Notes: generated by a model from the sequence alone, not told the origin. Shown: positions 1-10,560, counted from the stretch's first letter. The stretch: DNA of 64,000 nucleotides from Adhaeribacter aquaticus DSM 16391 (GCF_000473365.1 NZ_KI421517.1:3944001-4008000); one strand, 5' to 3'. A program made the numbers and translations.

Positions 1-60
1 ATTGCTATCAAAATGTTTTCAGATTTGCCCGAAGCTAATACTTGGTTACTTCAAAATTAA
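1..60 (+). CDS. C-terminal end of an upstream gene, cut by the window edge
   Basis: An open frame enters at base 1 and closes at the TAA at 58-60, encoding 19 residues that end in DLPEANTWLLQN. A rho-independent-type hairpin follows 40 bases later, which supports a real gene end. The tail resembles the C-termini of short STAS/SpoIIAA-like proteins of Bacteroidota (helix ending in WLL), but 19 residues are too few to name a family. Confidence 0.5.
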   Translation: MAIKMFSDLPEANTWLLQN

Positions 61-100
61 AGTGGTAATCAAAGGCAAATTTTCCAATCTATTCAACTAA

Positions 101-131
101 AAAATGACCTGCATAAACAGGTCATTTTTTT
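101..131 (+). terminator. Rho-independent terminator of the upstream gene
   Basis: A perfect 11-bp inverted repeat, AAAATGACCTG (101-111) and CAGGTCATTTT (118-128), encloses a 6-nt loop and runs into a row of T. It sits 40 bases after the stop at 60. The remaining bases up to 427 are AT-rich and I see no gene in them. Confidence 0.8.
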
Positions 132-427
132 TGTTCCTAAAACCCAGGTAGTTGCTAAAATAACTTTAACAATAGGGATATGAATTTATCTTATCTGGGT
201 AAAATAAAGGAAAATAACAAGTGCTCCTTAAAAGCGGTCTCAATCTATTTTTTTCCCTAGCCTATTAATTTTATTTATAAATAAATAAAAAAATAGATTT
301 TACAATTAAATCCTTACTTTAATGGATAGTTTTAAGCTTTGCTATACTTAACTTCCTAATGGTCGTAATTAGTTAAAGACCCTCCTTATATGAAATAGCC
401 GTGTGTTAAACTTCATAATCTGTTTGT

Positions 428-2980
428 ATGGAAATAGAGCAGAGTAAATCTCCTATTTGGTTAAAGTTTGCTAAAGTATCGCTTGATATGTTTTGTGCCT
501 TAGATGAAAATGGCACTTTCATTCATGTTAATGAGGCAAGTAAAGGTTTGTTAGGGTATGACCCAGAAGCGTTAATTGGTCGCTCTTTTCGGGAATTTAT
601 ACACCCTGACTTTATCCAGGTAACGGAGCAAATTATTGTGAAGATTCTGCAAGGTTCTACCCCAACTAATTTTGAGAATTATTACTATCATAAAAATAGA
701 GAGACCATACCCATTCTCTGGTCAGCAAAATGGTCCGAAGAAGACCAACTGATGTTTTGTGTTGCCCGCAATCTAAAGGAACAGAAGAAAAACAAGCTTA
801 AACTAGAAGAAAGTGAAGAGCGGTATAGAGCTTTTTTTGAGAATAGTCCTGATATTATATACCTGGAAAATAGCTCGGGTTTAGTTACCGAGGTAAATCA
901 AAATTTTTATAAAGAATTTGAATTGGCGCAAGAGGACGTTATCAACCATCCTGCTTCATCCTTCCTGCCGGCTAATATGGTTTCTGTTTCTGAGTTGTCT
1001 TTGCAGGAAGCATTAAGAGGCAGCACGATGAGGTGCGATTTACAGATTCAGACGAAAAACAAAGGGCAAAGAATATTCGATACCATCAAATTTCCGATAA
1101 AGGTAAAAGGGGAAATTATTGCCGTACAAACCATCATGAAAGAGATAACGCCTATGGTGGAGGCTTATCAAACTATTCAGCAACAAGCAACCAAATTAAA
1201 CACCATTTTTGAAAGCATTACAGATGCCTTTTTTACTTTAGATACCAACTGGAATTTTACTTACATCAATGCTGAATTCGATGCTATTTTAAAAACGGAT
1301 CGGACTCAAATAATTGGTAAGAATATCTGGAATATCTTTACCGATGAGGTCGGAAAAATTTTTTACCAACAATACCATTTAGCTGCAGTTACGGGTAAAG
1401 CAGTTCATTTTGAAGCTTTTTACGCCAAGTGTAATTTGTGGATAGAGGTGAAGGCTTTTCCTTCATCCGAAGGACTATCGGTCTATTTTAATGATATTAC
1501 CGAACGGACTAAAATAAAAAAAGAAAACGAAAAGCTTTCTTTAGTTGCTAGCAGAACCACCAACAGTGTAATAATTACCGGTGCTCAAGGTTTTATCGAG
1601 TGGGTAAATGATAGCTTTGTGAAAATAACAGGCTATACATTGCAGGAAGTAATTGGCAAAAAACCTGGAGAAGTTTTACAAGGTCCCGAAACAGAATTAG
1701 AAACCGTAAAAAGAGTTAGGCAAAAGTTAAGGGAGAAAAAACCGTTTACTGAAGAAATTTTAAATTATAAAAAATCAGGAGAGAAGTTTTGGATGTTCCT
1801 GGAAATAACTCCTGTTTTAGACGAGCAGGGTGAAGTAACGCAATTTGTTGCTATTCAAAATAATATAACCAAAAGAAAAAAGGAAGGAGAAGAGCTCGCT
1901 AAACTATCTCTGGTTGCCAGTAAAACCAATAATAGTGTGCTGATTGTAGATAAAGATTGGGAGATACAATGGGTAAATGAGGGTTTTACCAGGTTATTTG
2001 GGTATAGTTTACCAGAAGTTTTAGGTAAGCGCCCACATGATATTTTGAGTAACTCTAAAACAGATGAATCAAAGTATCACACGCTTACGCCCAAGTTAAT
2101 GCGGGGTGAACCGATATCTTTTGAAATTTTAAATGTTAAAAAAGATGGAGAAGAAATATGGGTTAATGTGGATATTACTTCTATTTTTCAGGAAGGTAAT
2201 ATTATTAAAAATTTTATTATTGTTCAAACAGATATTACCGCATTAAAGAATTCTCAAATAGAATTATCTGTATTGTCTCAAGACCTCTATCGGAAAAATA
2301 GTGACCTGCAACAGTTTACCTACATTGTTTCCCATAATTTACGAGCACCTGTAGCCAATGCCATGGGTATAACAGATGCTTTAACCAAACTGGAAAAAGA
2401 CAATGAACTATACAATATTTACTTATCTAATTTAACTATTTCCATAAAGCAGTTAGACAATGTTTTATGGGATATGAATACTATTCTGGGTATTCGGGGA
2501 AAGAGTGATACGCTAGAACTGGAAAAAGTAGAAGTTATTACTATCATCAACCAGGTGGTTTCATTTTACCAGGATACATTTACCAGAATTAATGCCACGT
2601 TAGCGCTGGACGTAGAAGAAGGGATCATGGTAATAGCTAATAAAGCTTATTTGTATTCTGTGTTATATAATCTTTTTTCGAATGCTATAAAATACAAAGC
2701 AGATGACCGGAACCTGCAAATGCAAGTGTTGGTGCACAGTACAGTAGGCAAAGGTGAAAAAGTGGCGGTTTTTACCATTTCCGATAATGGTTCTGGGTTT
2801 GATATGAAAAGGGCTAAAAACCAGGTGTTTAATCTGTACAAACGGTTTCATAACAAACAAGAAGGCAGGGGGATTGGTTTGTTTTTAACCAAAACACACA
2901 TTGAAGCAATGGGTGGTACCATAGAAGTAGAAAGTCAAAAGGGAATAGGTACAACTTTTAAATTTTATTTAAAGCAATAA
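428..2980 (+). CDS. Multi-PAS sensor histidine kinase (orphan)
   Basis: 850 residues, cytoplasmic in appearance (no signal peptide or membrane segment). About five PAS repeats fill residues 12-615: near 12-120, 130-245, 255-365, 375-490 and 500-615. The last two resemble each other closely (VASRTTNSVII and VASKTNNSVLI openings). A HisKA-like dimerisation helix carries the phospho-acceptor in SHNLRAP (His636). The ATPase domain has an N-box (NLFSNAIKYK), a G1 box (DNGSGF) and a G2 box (GRGIGL). Expected role: ligand- or redox-controlled autophosphorylation. No receiver domain is fused and no response regulator gene is adjacent, so the partner is unknown. The ATG at 428 is the only sensible start. 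A second PAS kinase follows on the same strand. Confidence 0.93.
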   Translation: MEIEQSKSPIWLKFAKVSLDMFCALDENGTFIHVNEASKGLLGYDPEALIGRSFREFIHPDFIQVTEQIIVKILQGSTPTNFENYYYHKNRETIPILWSAKWSEEDQLMFCVARNLKEQKKNKLKLEESEERYRAFFENSPDIIYLENSSGLVTEVNQNFYKEFELAQEDVINHPASSFLPANMVSVSELSLQEALRGSTMRCDLQIQTKNKGQRIFDTIKFPIKVKGEIIAVQTIMKEITPMVEAYQTIQQQATKLNTIFESITDAFFTLDTNWNFTYINAEFDAILKTDRTQIIGKNIWNIFTDEVGKIFYQQYHLAAVTGKAVHFEAFYAKCNLWIEVKAFPSSEGLSVYFNDITERTKIKKENEKLSLVASRTTNSVIITGAQGFIEWVNDSFVKITGYTLQEVIGKKPGEVLQGPETELETVKRVRQKLREKKPFTEEILNYKKSGEKFWMFLEITPVLDEQGEVTQFVAIQNNITKRKKEGEELAKLSLVASKTNNSVLIVDKDWEIQWVNEGFTRLFGYSLPEVLGKRPHDILSNSKTDESKYHTLTPKLMRGEPISFEILNVKKDGEEIWVNVDITSIFQEGNIIKNFIIVQTDITALKNSQIELSVLSQDLYRKNSDLQQFTYIVSHNLRAPVANAMGITDALTKLEKDNELYNIYLSNLTISIKQLDNVLWDMNTILGIRGKSDTLELEKVEVITIINQVVSFYQDTFTRINATLALDVEEGIMVIANKAYLYSVLYNLFSNAIKYKADDRNLQMQVLVHSTVGKGEKVAVFTISDNGSGFDMKRAKNQVFNLYKRFHNKQEGRGIGLFLTKTHIEAMGGTIEVESQKGIGTTFKFYLKQ

Positions 2981-3387
2981 ATAATTAAACGGTACAGACC
3001 TATTATAAAGGTGTATATTATTAAAAAGACAGAAGTAAAAGAAAGAAAAGAGTGGTAAAATATTAAGAGAATTGTCCATGGTCAGGCTTTCATATCAAAA
3101 GTTGTGAGGGTTTGCTAATCACCAAATTTCCTGCTTGTTAATAAAAACTACTTTTATGGCCGGACTTATATTTTTTACTTATTGACTTAAATATCAGGAA
3201 AGAACTATATTTTTGCTTGTTCGTAATGGTAGCCTGACACTTGCATCAAAGGGAGGAAATATTACCTGTTAAATATAATTTTTAAGGTTTAGTTTCAAAT
3301 AATATAAATTATATAGTTTCGACTATTTGATTTAAACATGTAGAAGGACGACTCTACTGGGCACTTTTTTACGCAGGCATTTATTTC
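2981..3387. other. Intergenic region between the two kinase genes
   Basis: 407 bases, AT-rich, without a credible reading frame. The box TATATTTTTG near 3206 with TTGAC about 20 bases upstream is only loosely like the Bacteroidota promoter (TTG, 17-23 bp, TAnnTTTG). The downstream kinase may have its own promoter here, but this is weak. Confidence 0.4.
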
Positions 3388-5922
3388 ATGAATAATATTT
3401 CACCAGCCAATCCGGAACCAACTATTTCGGGTGAAGCCTTATCTTTTATTAAAATTTTTGAAGCACAAGCTAATTTGGCGCTGGTGCTTTCACCTGATCT
3501 GTTGATATTGGCAGCTACTAATGCCTATCTTCAGGAAACGTATATGGTTAGGGAAGAAATAACAGGCAAATATTTATTTGATATTTTTCCTGATAACCCG
3601 GCTGCCGAGACCTCCTTCGCCAGAAATCTAAATGCTTCATTACAAAAAGTATTAGCTACCGGTATAAACGATAACATAGGAATTATCCAGTACGATATAC
3701 CTGATCCGAATAATCCTGGTGCGTTTTTAGAGCGGTATTGGACTACTTTAAATACGCCGGTTTTTAATGACCGAAATGAAATAGTCTGTATTATCCACGA
3801 AACAGTTAATGTAACCGAAAGAGAAAAAGCCCAGCAGCAGCTTAAGGAAAGTCAGGAACGGGAGCAGCTGGCCATGGCCCAGGCCGAACAGCAACGCATG
3901 CGGCTGGAACGCTTATTTGAGCAAGCGCCGGCCGCTTTGGCTATCCTGGAAGGTCCAGACCTGGTGTTTAAAGTCATCAATAGCTCTTACCAGCAATTGT
4001 TCCCGGGCCGGGAATTAATGAATCTGCCTTTATTTGAGGCATTACCGGAGCTAAAAGACTCGCAGGTTTACAATATTATTTATAATGTGTACAATACCGG
4101 TGAAACTTTTGAAGGCAAAGAAGTGCTGATTCCGGTAGCCAGATTTGAGAATCAGGTACCGGAGGATATTTATTGGAATTTTATTTACCAAGCCGTCTAT
4201 GATAAGGAAGGAAAAGTAAATGGTATTTTAATTTTTGCGCTGGATGTAACCGAATTTTTTTTAGCCAGGCGGCAGGTAGAGCAAAACGCCGAGGCCTTAC
4301 GTTTGCTAAACCAGGAGCTGGAAAAAAGGGTAGAGGAAAGAACAAAGGAGTTAAAAATTGCGCAGGCAGAAACCAACCGGCAATGGCAGCAACTGGAATA
4401 CCTGATTATGTATGCTCCTTCTGCCATTTGTATTCTGGACGGACCAGAATTAACGTTCCAACTGATTAACCCGGTTTACCAACAGATTTTTCCGGGCCGT
4501 GATCTACTAAATAAACCTTTGTTAGAGGCGCTACCGGAGCTACAAGATACCCCTATACCCGGTCTTTTACAGCATGTATACCAAACCGGCGAAATGTATG
4601 TAGCCCAGGACTTACCGCTGATGATGGCCCGGCACGAAGGGGAGCCCCTGGAAGAAATTTACTGGTCCTTTACCTATTTAGCCAGACGAAAAAGTAATGG
4701 CGATATTAATGGTGTTATGGTTTTTGCCCATGAAGTTACCAATCAGGTAAATGCGCGCAAATCTATTGAGGCCAATGCCAAGCAATTGCAGTTAATTACC
4801 GATTCTTTGCCCGTACTTATTGGTTACGTGGATCGGGAAGAATATTACCGGTTTGCCAACCGGGCCTATGAAGGCTGGTTCTCCATAAAATTAGAAGATG
4901 TAATAGGTAAAAAGGTTCCTGAGGTATTGGGGGGAAAAGCCTACCAGAATGTTAAAAAATACATGGACCAAGCCCTGGCTGGGGAAAGGGTAAATTTTGA
5001 ATCGGCCATGCCTTATCGGGAGGACCTGAAGAAATTTATAAGTGCTACTTTTGTTCCGGATGTACAGGAAGGCAATGTTGTAGGTTTTTATACGTTGGTT
5101 ACCGATGTTTCCGATCAGGTAATAGCCCGCCAGGAGGTAGAGCAAAGTATTCAGGAAATTCAGGATATGGCCAAAGAGCTGGCTCAAGCTAATGAATATT
5201 TACGCATGGCCAATGACCAGCTTACCCACACGAACATAGATCTGGATAATTTTATTTATACGGCATCGCATGATTTAAAAGCACCTATAACCAATATAGA
5301 GATGCTAGTAGAAGAACTGCTGATTGAACTACCCGGAGAAACCCTGGATGTAGGCGTAACAGCTCAAATCATTAGACTTATTCGGGATGCTATAGACAGG
5401 TTTAAGAAAACGATATTTAACCTTACCGAAATTTCTAAGCTGCAAAAAGGTAATGCTACTGATGCCACATTGGTAAATGTAGCTGAAATTGTAAAGGATG
5501 TGCAGTTAGATTTAAAGCAACATATAGCTGCTGCAGATGTCCAGGTAAATACTTCTTTTGACACGCATCTGCTCTTTTCGTTCTCCCAAAAGAATTTGCG
5601 GAGTATTATTTATAATTTAATTTCCAACGCTATTAAGTACCGGTCTCCGGAGCGCAAATCACTGGTTCAGGTGCGGTTTTATGAAGAACAGGAATTTTTA
5701 GTTCTTTCAGTTCGGGATAATGGGTTGGGTTTAAGCCCTAATAACTTGAATAAACTGTTTTCTATGTTCCGTCGCTTCCATGACCATGTAGAAGGAACCG
5801 GAGTTGGTTTGTACATGGTAAAACGCATAGTAGATAATGCCGGCGGCAAAATAGAAGTAGAGAGCGAGCCAGGTAAAGGATCAGTATTCCGGGTATACTT
5901 CAAAAAAGCTGATTATTTGTAA
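3388..5922 (+). CDS. Multi-PAS sensor histidine kinase with a duplicated PAS unit (orphan)
   Basis: 844 residues, no signal peptide or transmembrane segment. Four PAS-type sensory units lie at about 20-145, 175-300, 340-460 and 470-580, with helical linkers between them (for example residues 300-335, rich in E, R and K). Units two and three are clear duplicates: both contain QQ(L/I)FPGR, then EALPEL, then IYW(N/S)F. The kinase core has SASHDLKAP-type His box (TASHDLKAP, His628), N-box LISNAIKYR, G1 DNGLGL and G2 GTGVGLYM. It should autophosphorylate His628 and pass phosphate to an unlinked regulator. It is 407 bases after a kinase of similar size, but the sensory regions differ, so this is not a simple recent gene duplication. 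Confidence 0.93.
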   Translation: MNNISPANPEPTISGEALSFIKIFEAQANLALVLSPDLLILAATNAYLQETYMVREEITGKYLFDIFPDNPAAETSFARNLNASLQKVLATGINDNIGIIQYDIPDPNNPGAFLERYWTTLNTPVFNDRNEIVCIIHETVNVTEREKAQQQLKESQEREQLAMAQAEQQRMRLERLFEQAPAALAILEGPDLVFKVINSSYQQLFPGRELMNLPLFEALPELKDSQVYNIIYNVYNTGETFEGKEVLIPVARFENQVPEDIYWNFIYQAVYDKEGKVNGILIFALDVTEFFLARRQVEQNAEALRLLNQELEKRVEERTKELKIAQAETNRQWQQLEYLIMYAPSAICILDGPELTFQLINPVYQQIFPGRDLLNKPLLEALPELQDTPIPGLLQHVYQTGEMYVAQDLPLMMARHEGEPLEEIYWSFTYLARRKSNGDINGVMVFAHEVTNQVNARKSIEANAKQLQLITDSLPVLIGYVDREEYYRFANRAYEGWFSIKLEDVIGKKVPEVLGGKAYQNVKKYMDQALAGERVNFESAMPYREDLKKFISATFVPDVQEGNVVGFYTLVTDVSDQVIARQEVEQSIQEIQDMAKELAQANEYLRMANDQLTHTNIDLDNFIYTASHDLKAPITNIEMLVEELLIELPGETLDVGVTAQIIRLIRDAIDRFKKTIFNLTEISKLQKGNATDATLVNVAEIVKDVQLDLKQHIAAADVQVNTSFDTHLLFSFSQKNLRSIIYNLISNAIKYRSPERKSLVQVRFYEEQEFLVLSVRDNGLGLSPNNLNKLFSMFRRFHDHVEGTGVGLYMVKRIVDNAGGKIEVESEPGKGSVFRVYFKKADYL

Positions 5923-6630
5923 TTAACAACGGGTAAAGGTTTAACCCCAAACCAAGGCTAACTTTTAAACAAGTTAGTTAAAACTTCCTGTTTAGTTTTA
6001 TCAAAAGAATTTAATTAAAAATAGCTGCCTCCATTCCTTTTTTAAGATTGCTGAAAAAGCTGATTCAGTAGTGGGTTTTATTTCTGAGAATAATCTCCAG
6101 TTGTTTATTTATGTTAAATAACTGAAGATAGATTTTAGCTGTTGCTTTTTAATCTTTCTCATCTGCTTCCAGGCAAAACAATAATACTTCCTACACTTGC
6201 TGCACCTATTTTATTAGCCTTACCCCATTACAAAATTGTCTAGGCTTGCAATTCTTTAAATAACTCATTTCATGGTATGCCTATATTTTTATAACTACCA
6301 TATTTAATAATTTAGAATGTAGCAAAATACTAGTTACTCCTAATTAGTCTATACGAACATATAATCTTAGTATAATTAATAATAGAAAGTAGGTGGGACG
6401 TTGTATTTGAAGAATGAAGCTGTAGTTCATTAAATAAATAGGGGATTGCTTTGAAATCGCTATAAATCTTTATTTGATACATGAAAAATAAGGAGGTAGA
6501 AATAAAATTTTGCTATTTTAAAAAAAATATTGTTATTATTAGTTCGTATTCAGTTAACCTTTTATTCTGTTAGAAATAGTGTAAAACAAATAAGGGGTTA
6601 AGATAGTTGAACACCCTTACCAATAACAAT
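5923..6630. other. Long AT-rich intergenic region
   Basis: About 700 bases with no reading frame that looks coding on either strand. A TTG at 6607 would extend the next gene by eight residues, but the ATG at 6631 fits its signal sequence better. No strong hairpin or promoter box was recognised. Confidence 0.5.
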
Positions 6631-7932
6631 ATGAAGAAGGTTAACCCGTATCTCATTTCTGCTAACAGAAGAAAATTTATCAAATTGCTTTCCGGTGGCT
6701 GGGCAACTACCATGGCTTATCCTTTAATGGGAGGCATTTCTTCTAATAATAGTTTACCAGAAGCACCTGCTTTAAGAGGTTATAAAGGGGTGCCAGATGA
6801 GAGGTATTGGGAAGCAGTGAAGAAACAGTTTGCTGTACCGAATGATAAAATTATGGTGAATGCAGCCAATCTTTGTCCAAGTCCGGCCGGTATTGGTAAT
6901 CAGATCCTGACTTCATTAAGAAGTTTAGAAAAAGATGTGTCGTTTCAGAACCGGACGCAGTTTGAAGAAAAACGGAAATTAGCTTTGGAGTTGCTGGCTA
7001 GTTATTTAAAAGTAAGTAAAGAGGAGATAGGCATAACCCGGAATACGAGCGAAGGCAATAATATTATTGTGAACGGCCTGGACCTGAAGCCCGGAGATGA
7101 AGTTATTACCTGGGAGCAGAATCATCCGACGAACGGTACAGCCTGGGAGCAAAGAGCAAAAAGATACGGCTTCACCGTAAAGAAAATAGCGGTTCCGGAT
7201 CAGCCTGCTTCTATAAAAGAATTAGTGATTCCTTTTGCCGAAGCCATTACACCCAAAACAAAAATTATAACTTTTTCCCATATTTCTAACTCCAGCGGGT
7301 TGGCGCTACCAGCACGCGACATTTGCCTATTGGCCAGATCAAAAAATATTTTAACCCTGGTAGATGGGGCGCAGTCTTTTGGATCTATGGATTTAGATTT
7401 AAAGGATATGGGGTGTGATTTTTATACCGGCAGTACCCATAAATGGCTGATGGGGCCGGTAGAAAGCGGGGTGTTATATGTAAATAAAGCCCAAATGGAA
7501 AAAGTATGGCCGAATATAATTAGTGCCGGCTGGAAAGAAACGTATAAAACCGTAGACGAAAAATATTGTGTTTTGGGGCAGCATAATGATCTGACTGTTT
7601 CCGCCATACCGGCTATCCTGGAGTTTCATGAAAAAATAGGCAAACAGCTTATTCAGAATCGGGTACAACAATTAGGCAGTTATTTAAAAGAACAGCTTAA
7701 AGCCAAAGTGCCTAATACGGTTATGGTTACACCGGCTTTGCCGGAAGCAAGTGGCGGGATAATGGTTTTTACATTGCCTAACCTGAATAATGCAGAAATT
7801 TACCAGAAATTGTATAGCCATTATGGCATAGCAGGAGCACCTACCGGGGGGATCCGGTTATCGCCGCACATATACAATACTAAACAGGATATCGATAAAA
7901 TCATTTCTGCCCTGGTTACCCTAGCGGCTTAA
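6631..7932 (+). CDS. Tat-exported class V aminotransferase-fold PLP enzyme (isopenicillin-N epimerase-like)
   Basis: 433 residues from the ATG at 6631. The N-terminus has a twin-arginine signal (NRRKFIKLLSGG followed by a weakly hydrophobic stretch to about residue 40), so the enzyme is probably exported folded with its cofactor. The body is fold-type I PLP: SRNTSEG-like cofactor loop (TRNTSEGNN), SH(I)SNSSG, VDGAQS and the Schiff-base lysine in TGSTHKWLMGP (Lys271). Relatives are annotated as aminotransferase class V or isopenicillin-N epimerase; the substrate cannot be read from sequence. It precedes an exported penicillin-acylase-type hydrolase by 75 bases on the same strand, so the two may be co-transcribed. 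Confidence 0.9.
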   Translation: MKKVNPYLISANRRKFIKLLSGGWATTMAYPLMGGISSNNSLPEAPALRGYKGVPDERYWEAVKKQFAVPNDKIMVNAANLCPSPAGIGNQILTSLRSLEKDVSFQNRTQFEEKRKLALELLASYLKVSKEEIGITRNTSEGNNIIVNGLDLKPGDEVITWEQNHPTNGTAWEQRAKRYGFTVKKIAVPDQPASIKELVIPFAEAITPKTKIITFSHISNSSGLALPARDICLLARSKNILTLVDGAQSFGSMDLDLKDMGCDFYTGSTHKWLMGPVESGVLYVNKAQMEKVWPNIISAGWKETYKTVDEKYCVLGQHNDLTVSAIPAILEFHEKIGKQLIQNRVQQLGSYLKEQLKAKVPNTVMVTPALPEASGGIMVFTLPNLNNAEIYQKLYSHYGIAGAPTGGIRLSPHIYNTKQDIDKIISALVTLAA

Positions 7933-8007
7933 ACCAAATTTGACTTTTTGCTAGGTATGTAGCTTATAGCCAATTAGTTAAGTAAATTTTAAAACCTGAA
8001 TTAGTTA

Positions 8008-10185
8008 ATGAACAAGATTATAATCCTTTTATTACTGCCCTTCCAGTTAGTTGCTCAGGCTTTTACTAAAAAAGAAATTGAGGGCTGGGAGCAAAGAGCT
8101 CAAAAAGTGTCCATCATCCGGGATAATTATGGTATTCCACATATTTATGGCAACTCCGATGCAGATGCTGTTTTTGGGTTACTTTTTGCGCAATGCGAAG
8201 ATGATTTTAAGCGGGTAGAAATGAACTACATTGAAAAGCTGGGGCGCATGGCAGAAGTAAAAGGTGAAACAGAGTTGTATAATGATTTGCTGATAAAATT
8301 ATTAATTGATTCTACGGAGGCGGTGGCAGACTACAATAAAGCGGAGCCCTGGTTAAAAAAACTGCTGAACGCCTATGCTGACGGGATAAATTATTACCTA
8401 CATAAAAACCCGCAGGTAAAACCTGCTTTGTTGCACCGGTTTAAGCCCTGGTACCCGCTGCTCTGGACCGATGGTAGCATTGGCGCCATTAGTACAGCTG
8501 ATATCACCATAAATGAATTGAAAAGCTTTTATTCAGGCTCCAACGATTTTACTGGTTATGCCCCTCCTAAAAGGGCTGAGTTACCAAGTGGCTCCAATGG
8601 GTTTGCCTTTGCACCTGCTGTAACTGAATCGGGAAATGCTATATTGTATATCAACCCGCACGTTACCTTTTATTTCCGGCCGGAAGTGCAGGTGCAAAGC
8701 CAGGAAGGCCTAAATGCTTACGGTGCCGTTACCTGGGGGCAATTTTTCGTGTATCAGGGCTTTAACGAGTATTGTGGCTGGATGCATACTTCCAGTGCTG
8801 TGGATGTAGCCGATACGTACGAAGAAAAAATTGTACAGAAGGAGAAGAAGCTTTTTTATGAATATAACAATGCCCTGAAGCCGGTCCGGCAGAAACAGAT
8901 CAGCATCCGTTACCTGGATGGCAAGGAGCTTAAAACTAAAACCTTTACTTCCCTATACACCCACCATGGCCCCATCATGGCAAAAAGGAATGGTAAATTC
9001 ATTAGCCTTAAATCCTATAACCGGTCCATGACAAGTTTAATTCAGAGCTGGCAGCGGACTAAAGCCAAAGGTTTAGACGACTATAAAAAGGTAATGGAGC
9101 TAAAAGCCAATACTTCTAACAATACGGTATTTGCTGATAATAAAGGCAATATTGCTTATTGGCACGGTAACTTTATCCCCAAGCGCAACAAAAATTTGGA
9201 TTGGTCGAAGCCCGTGGATGGCACCAGGACCGAAACCGAATGGCAGGGTTTACATCCGGTAAAGGAAACCGTCCATATAATAAACCCGGCAAACGGCTGG
9301 GTTCAGAATTGCAATTCCACCCCATTTACGGCCGCTGGTGCCAATAGCCCTAAAAAAGCCGATTACCCCCCGTATATGGCACCCGATGGCGAAAATTTCA
9401 GAGGAATAAATGCGGTGAATGTTTTACAAAAACAAAACCGGTTTACTTTGGATAAAGTAATTGCTGCCGGCTACGATACACATTTGGCCGCTTTTGATGT
9501 GTTGGTGCCAGCACTGGTTAAAGCATTTGAAGAAAATAAATCAGACCAAACATACCAGTTATTAACTGAACCTATACAGTTACTGGCTGGCTGGGATAGA
9601 AACTCTTCTGAAAACTCCGTGGCTACTACTTTAGCTGTTGAATGGGCCCAAAAACTAAGCCCGGCTATTCGCACGGTGTACATAGAACAGGGAGAAGCCG
9701 ACCAGGTAGAGAAAACCAAACAATTTGCCAAAACGGCTTCGGCCGAACAACTACTAAGCCCCATGCTGGCTGTCTTGCAGGAACTGCAAACTAAACTTGG
9801 TAAATGGCAGGTTGCTTGGGGTGAAATAAACAGATACCAGCGCTTAACCGCAAACCTGGACCAGCAGTATGATGATGCCAAACCCAGCTTGCCGAGCGGC
9901 TTTGCCGCATCAACCTGGGGCGCTTTACCATCATTTGTTAGTAGAACTTATCCGGGCACTACTAAACGGTATGGCTACAACGGCAATAGCTTTGTTTGCG
10001 CCGTAGAATTTGGTAGCAGAATAAAAGCTAAATCCTTAATGGCAGGCGGCAATAGCAGCAATCCTGATTCTAAACATTTCAATGACCAGGCGCTGATGTA
10101 TACCAAAGGCGAATTTAAAGAGGTATTATTTTACAAGGAGGATGTGCTGAAGCACGCAGAAAGGACTTACCATCCTGGAAAATAA
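8008..10185 (+). CDS. Penicillin acylase family protein (exported Ntn hydrolase)
   Basis: 725 residues with a short Sec signal peptide (MNKIIILLLLPFQLVAQA). The family matures autocatalytically into two chains, exposing an N-terminal serine; here the candidate is Ser196 in LPSGSNGFAFAP, preceded by Gly as in other members. IRDNYGIPHIYG near residues 34-45 is the typical opening of the alpha chain, and NTVFADNKGNIAYWH (about 370-385) lies in the beta chain. Such enzymes hydrolyse N-acyl bonds of beta-lactams, N-acyl-homoserine lactones or N-acyl amino acids in the periplasm; the actual substrate is not predictable here. It follows the exported PLP enzyme by 75 bases. Confidence 0.93.
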   Translation: MNKIIILLLLPFQLVAQAFTKKEIEGWEQRAQKVSIIRDNYGIPHIYGNSDADAVFGLLFAQCEDDFKRVEMNYIEKLGRMAEVKGETELYNDLLIKLLIDSTEAVADYNKAEPWLKKLLNAYADGINYYLHKNPQVKPALLHRFKPWYPLLWTDGSIGAISTADITINELKSFYSGSNDFTGYAPPKRAELPSGSNGFAFAPAVTESGNAILYINPHVTFYFRPEVQVQSQEGLNAYGAVTWGQFFVYQGFNEYCGWMHTSSAVDVADTYEEKIVQKEKKLFYEYNNALKPVRQKQISIRYLDGKELKTKTFTSLYTHHGPIMAKRNGKFISLKSYNRSMTSLIQSWQRTKAKGLDDYKKVMELKANTSNNTVFADNKGNIAYWHGNFIPKRNKNLDWSKPVDGTRTETEWQGLHPVKETVHIINPANGWVQNCNSTPFTAAGANSPKKADYPPYMAPDGENFRGINAVNVLQKQNRFTLDKVIAAGYDTHLAAFDVLVPALVKAFEENKSDQTYQLLTEPIQLLAGWDRNSSENSVATTLAVEWAQKLSPAIRTVYIEQGEADQVEKTKQFAKTASAEQLLSPMLAVLQELQTKLGKWQVAWGEINRYQRLTANLDQQYDDAKPSLPSGFAASTWGALPSFVSRTYPGTTKRYGYNGNSFVCAVEFGSRIKAKSLMAGGNSSNPDSKHFNDQALMYTKGEFKEVLFYKEDVLKHAERTYHPGK

Positions 10186-10560
10186 AGTTTAAGGACCAGC
10201 AAAATGCCCAAATACTTATTGTTAATTGTCCGAAACAGGCATCTTAAATATTCTATTACCCATAGCTTACGGCCAATTTTGCTGCGCATTGACTGTATCA
10301 AGTATAAACTGGAGGTAAATTAAAATGCTACCGGGGCATAATTGAGGTAAAATAAACTTTATATTAACTTAAATAACTTTCTTGGCTTTAGACATTATTT
10401 AACCTTGGCGGGATAATTTATAATAAATATATTGGAATCTTATAAATGGATTAGAATAATCGGAATAGACAATTTGCTAAAATTACTGTCATATTTCTTC
10501 CATCCAAAGGTGTAATAACCGGAACACGTTCCGTTTAGGTAGTAGTTGCCAGTAATTAAA
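10186..10560. other. Intergenic region at the left edge of the accessory stretch
   Basis: 375 bases without a credible gene. A short hairpin, GGAAC-AC-GTTCC at 10521-10532, lies 28 bases before the next ATG. Its role is unknown. A TTG at 10546 is in frame with the next gene but the ATG at 10561 begins a standard signal peptide. Confidence 0.4.
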
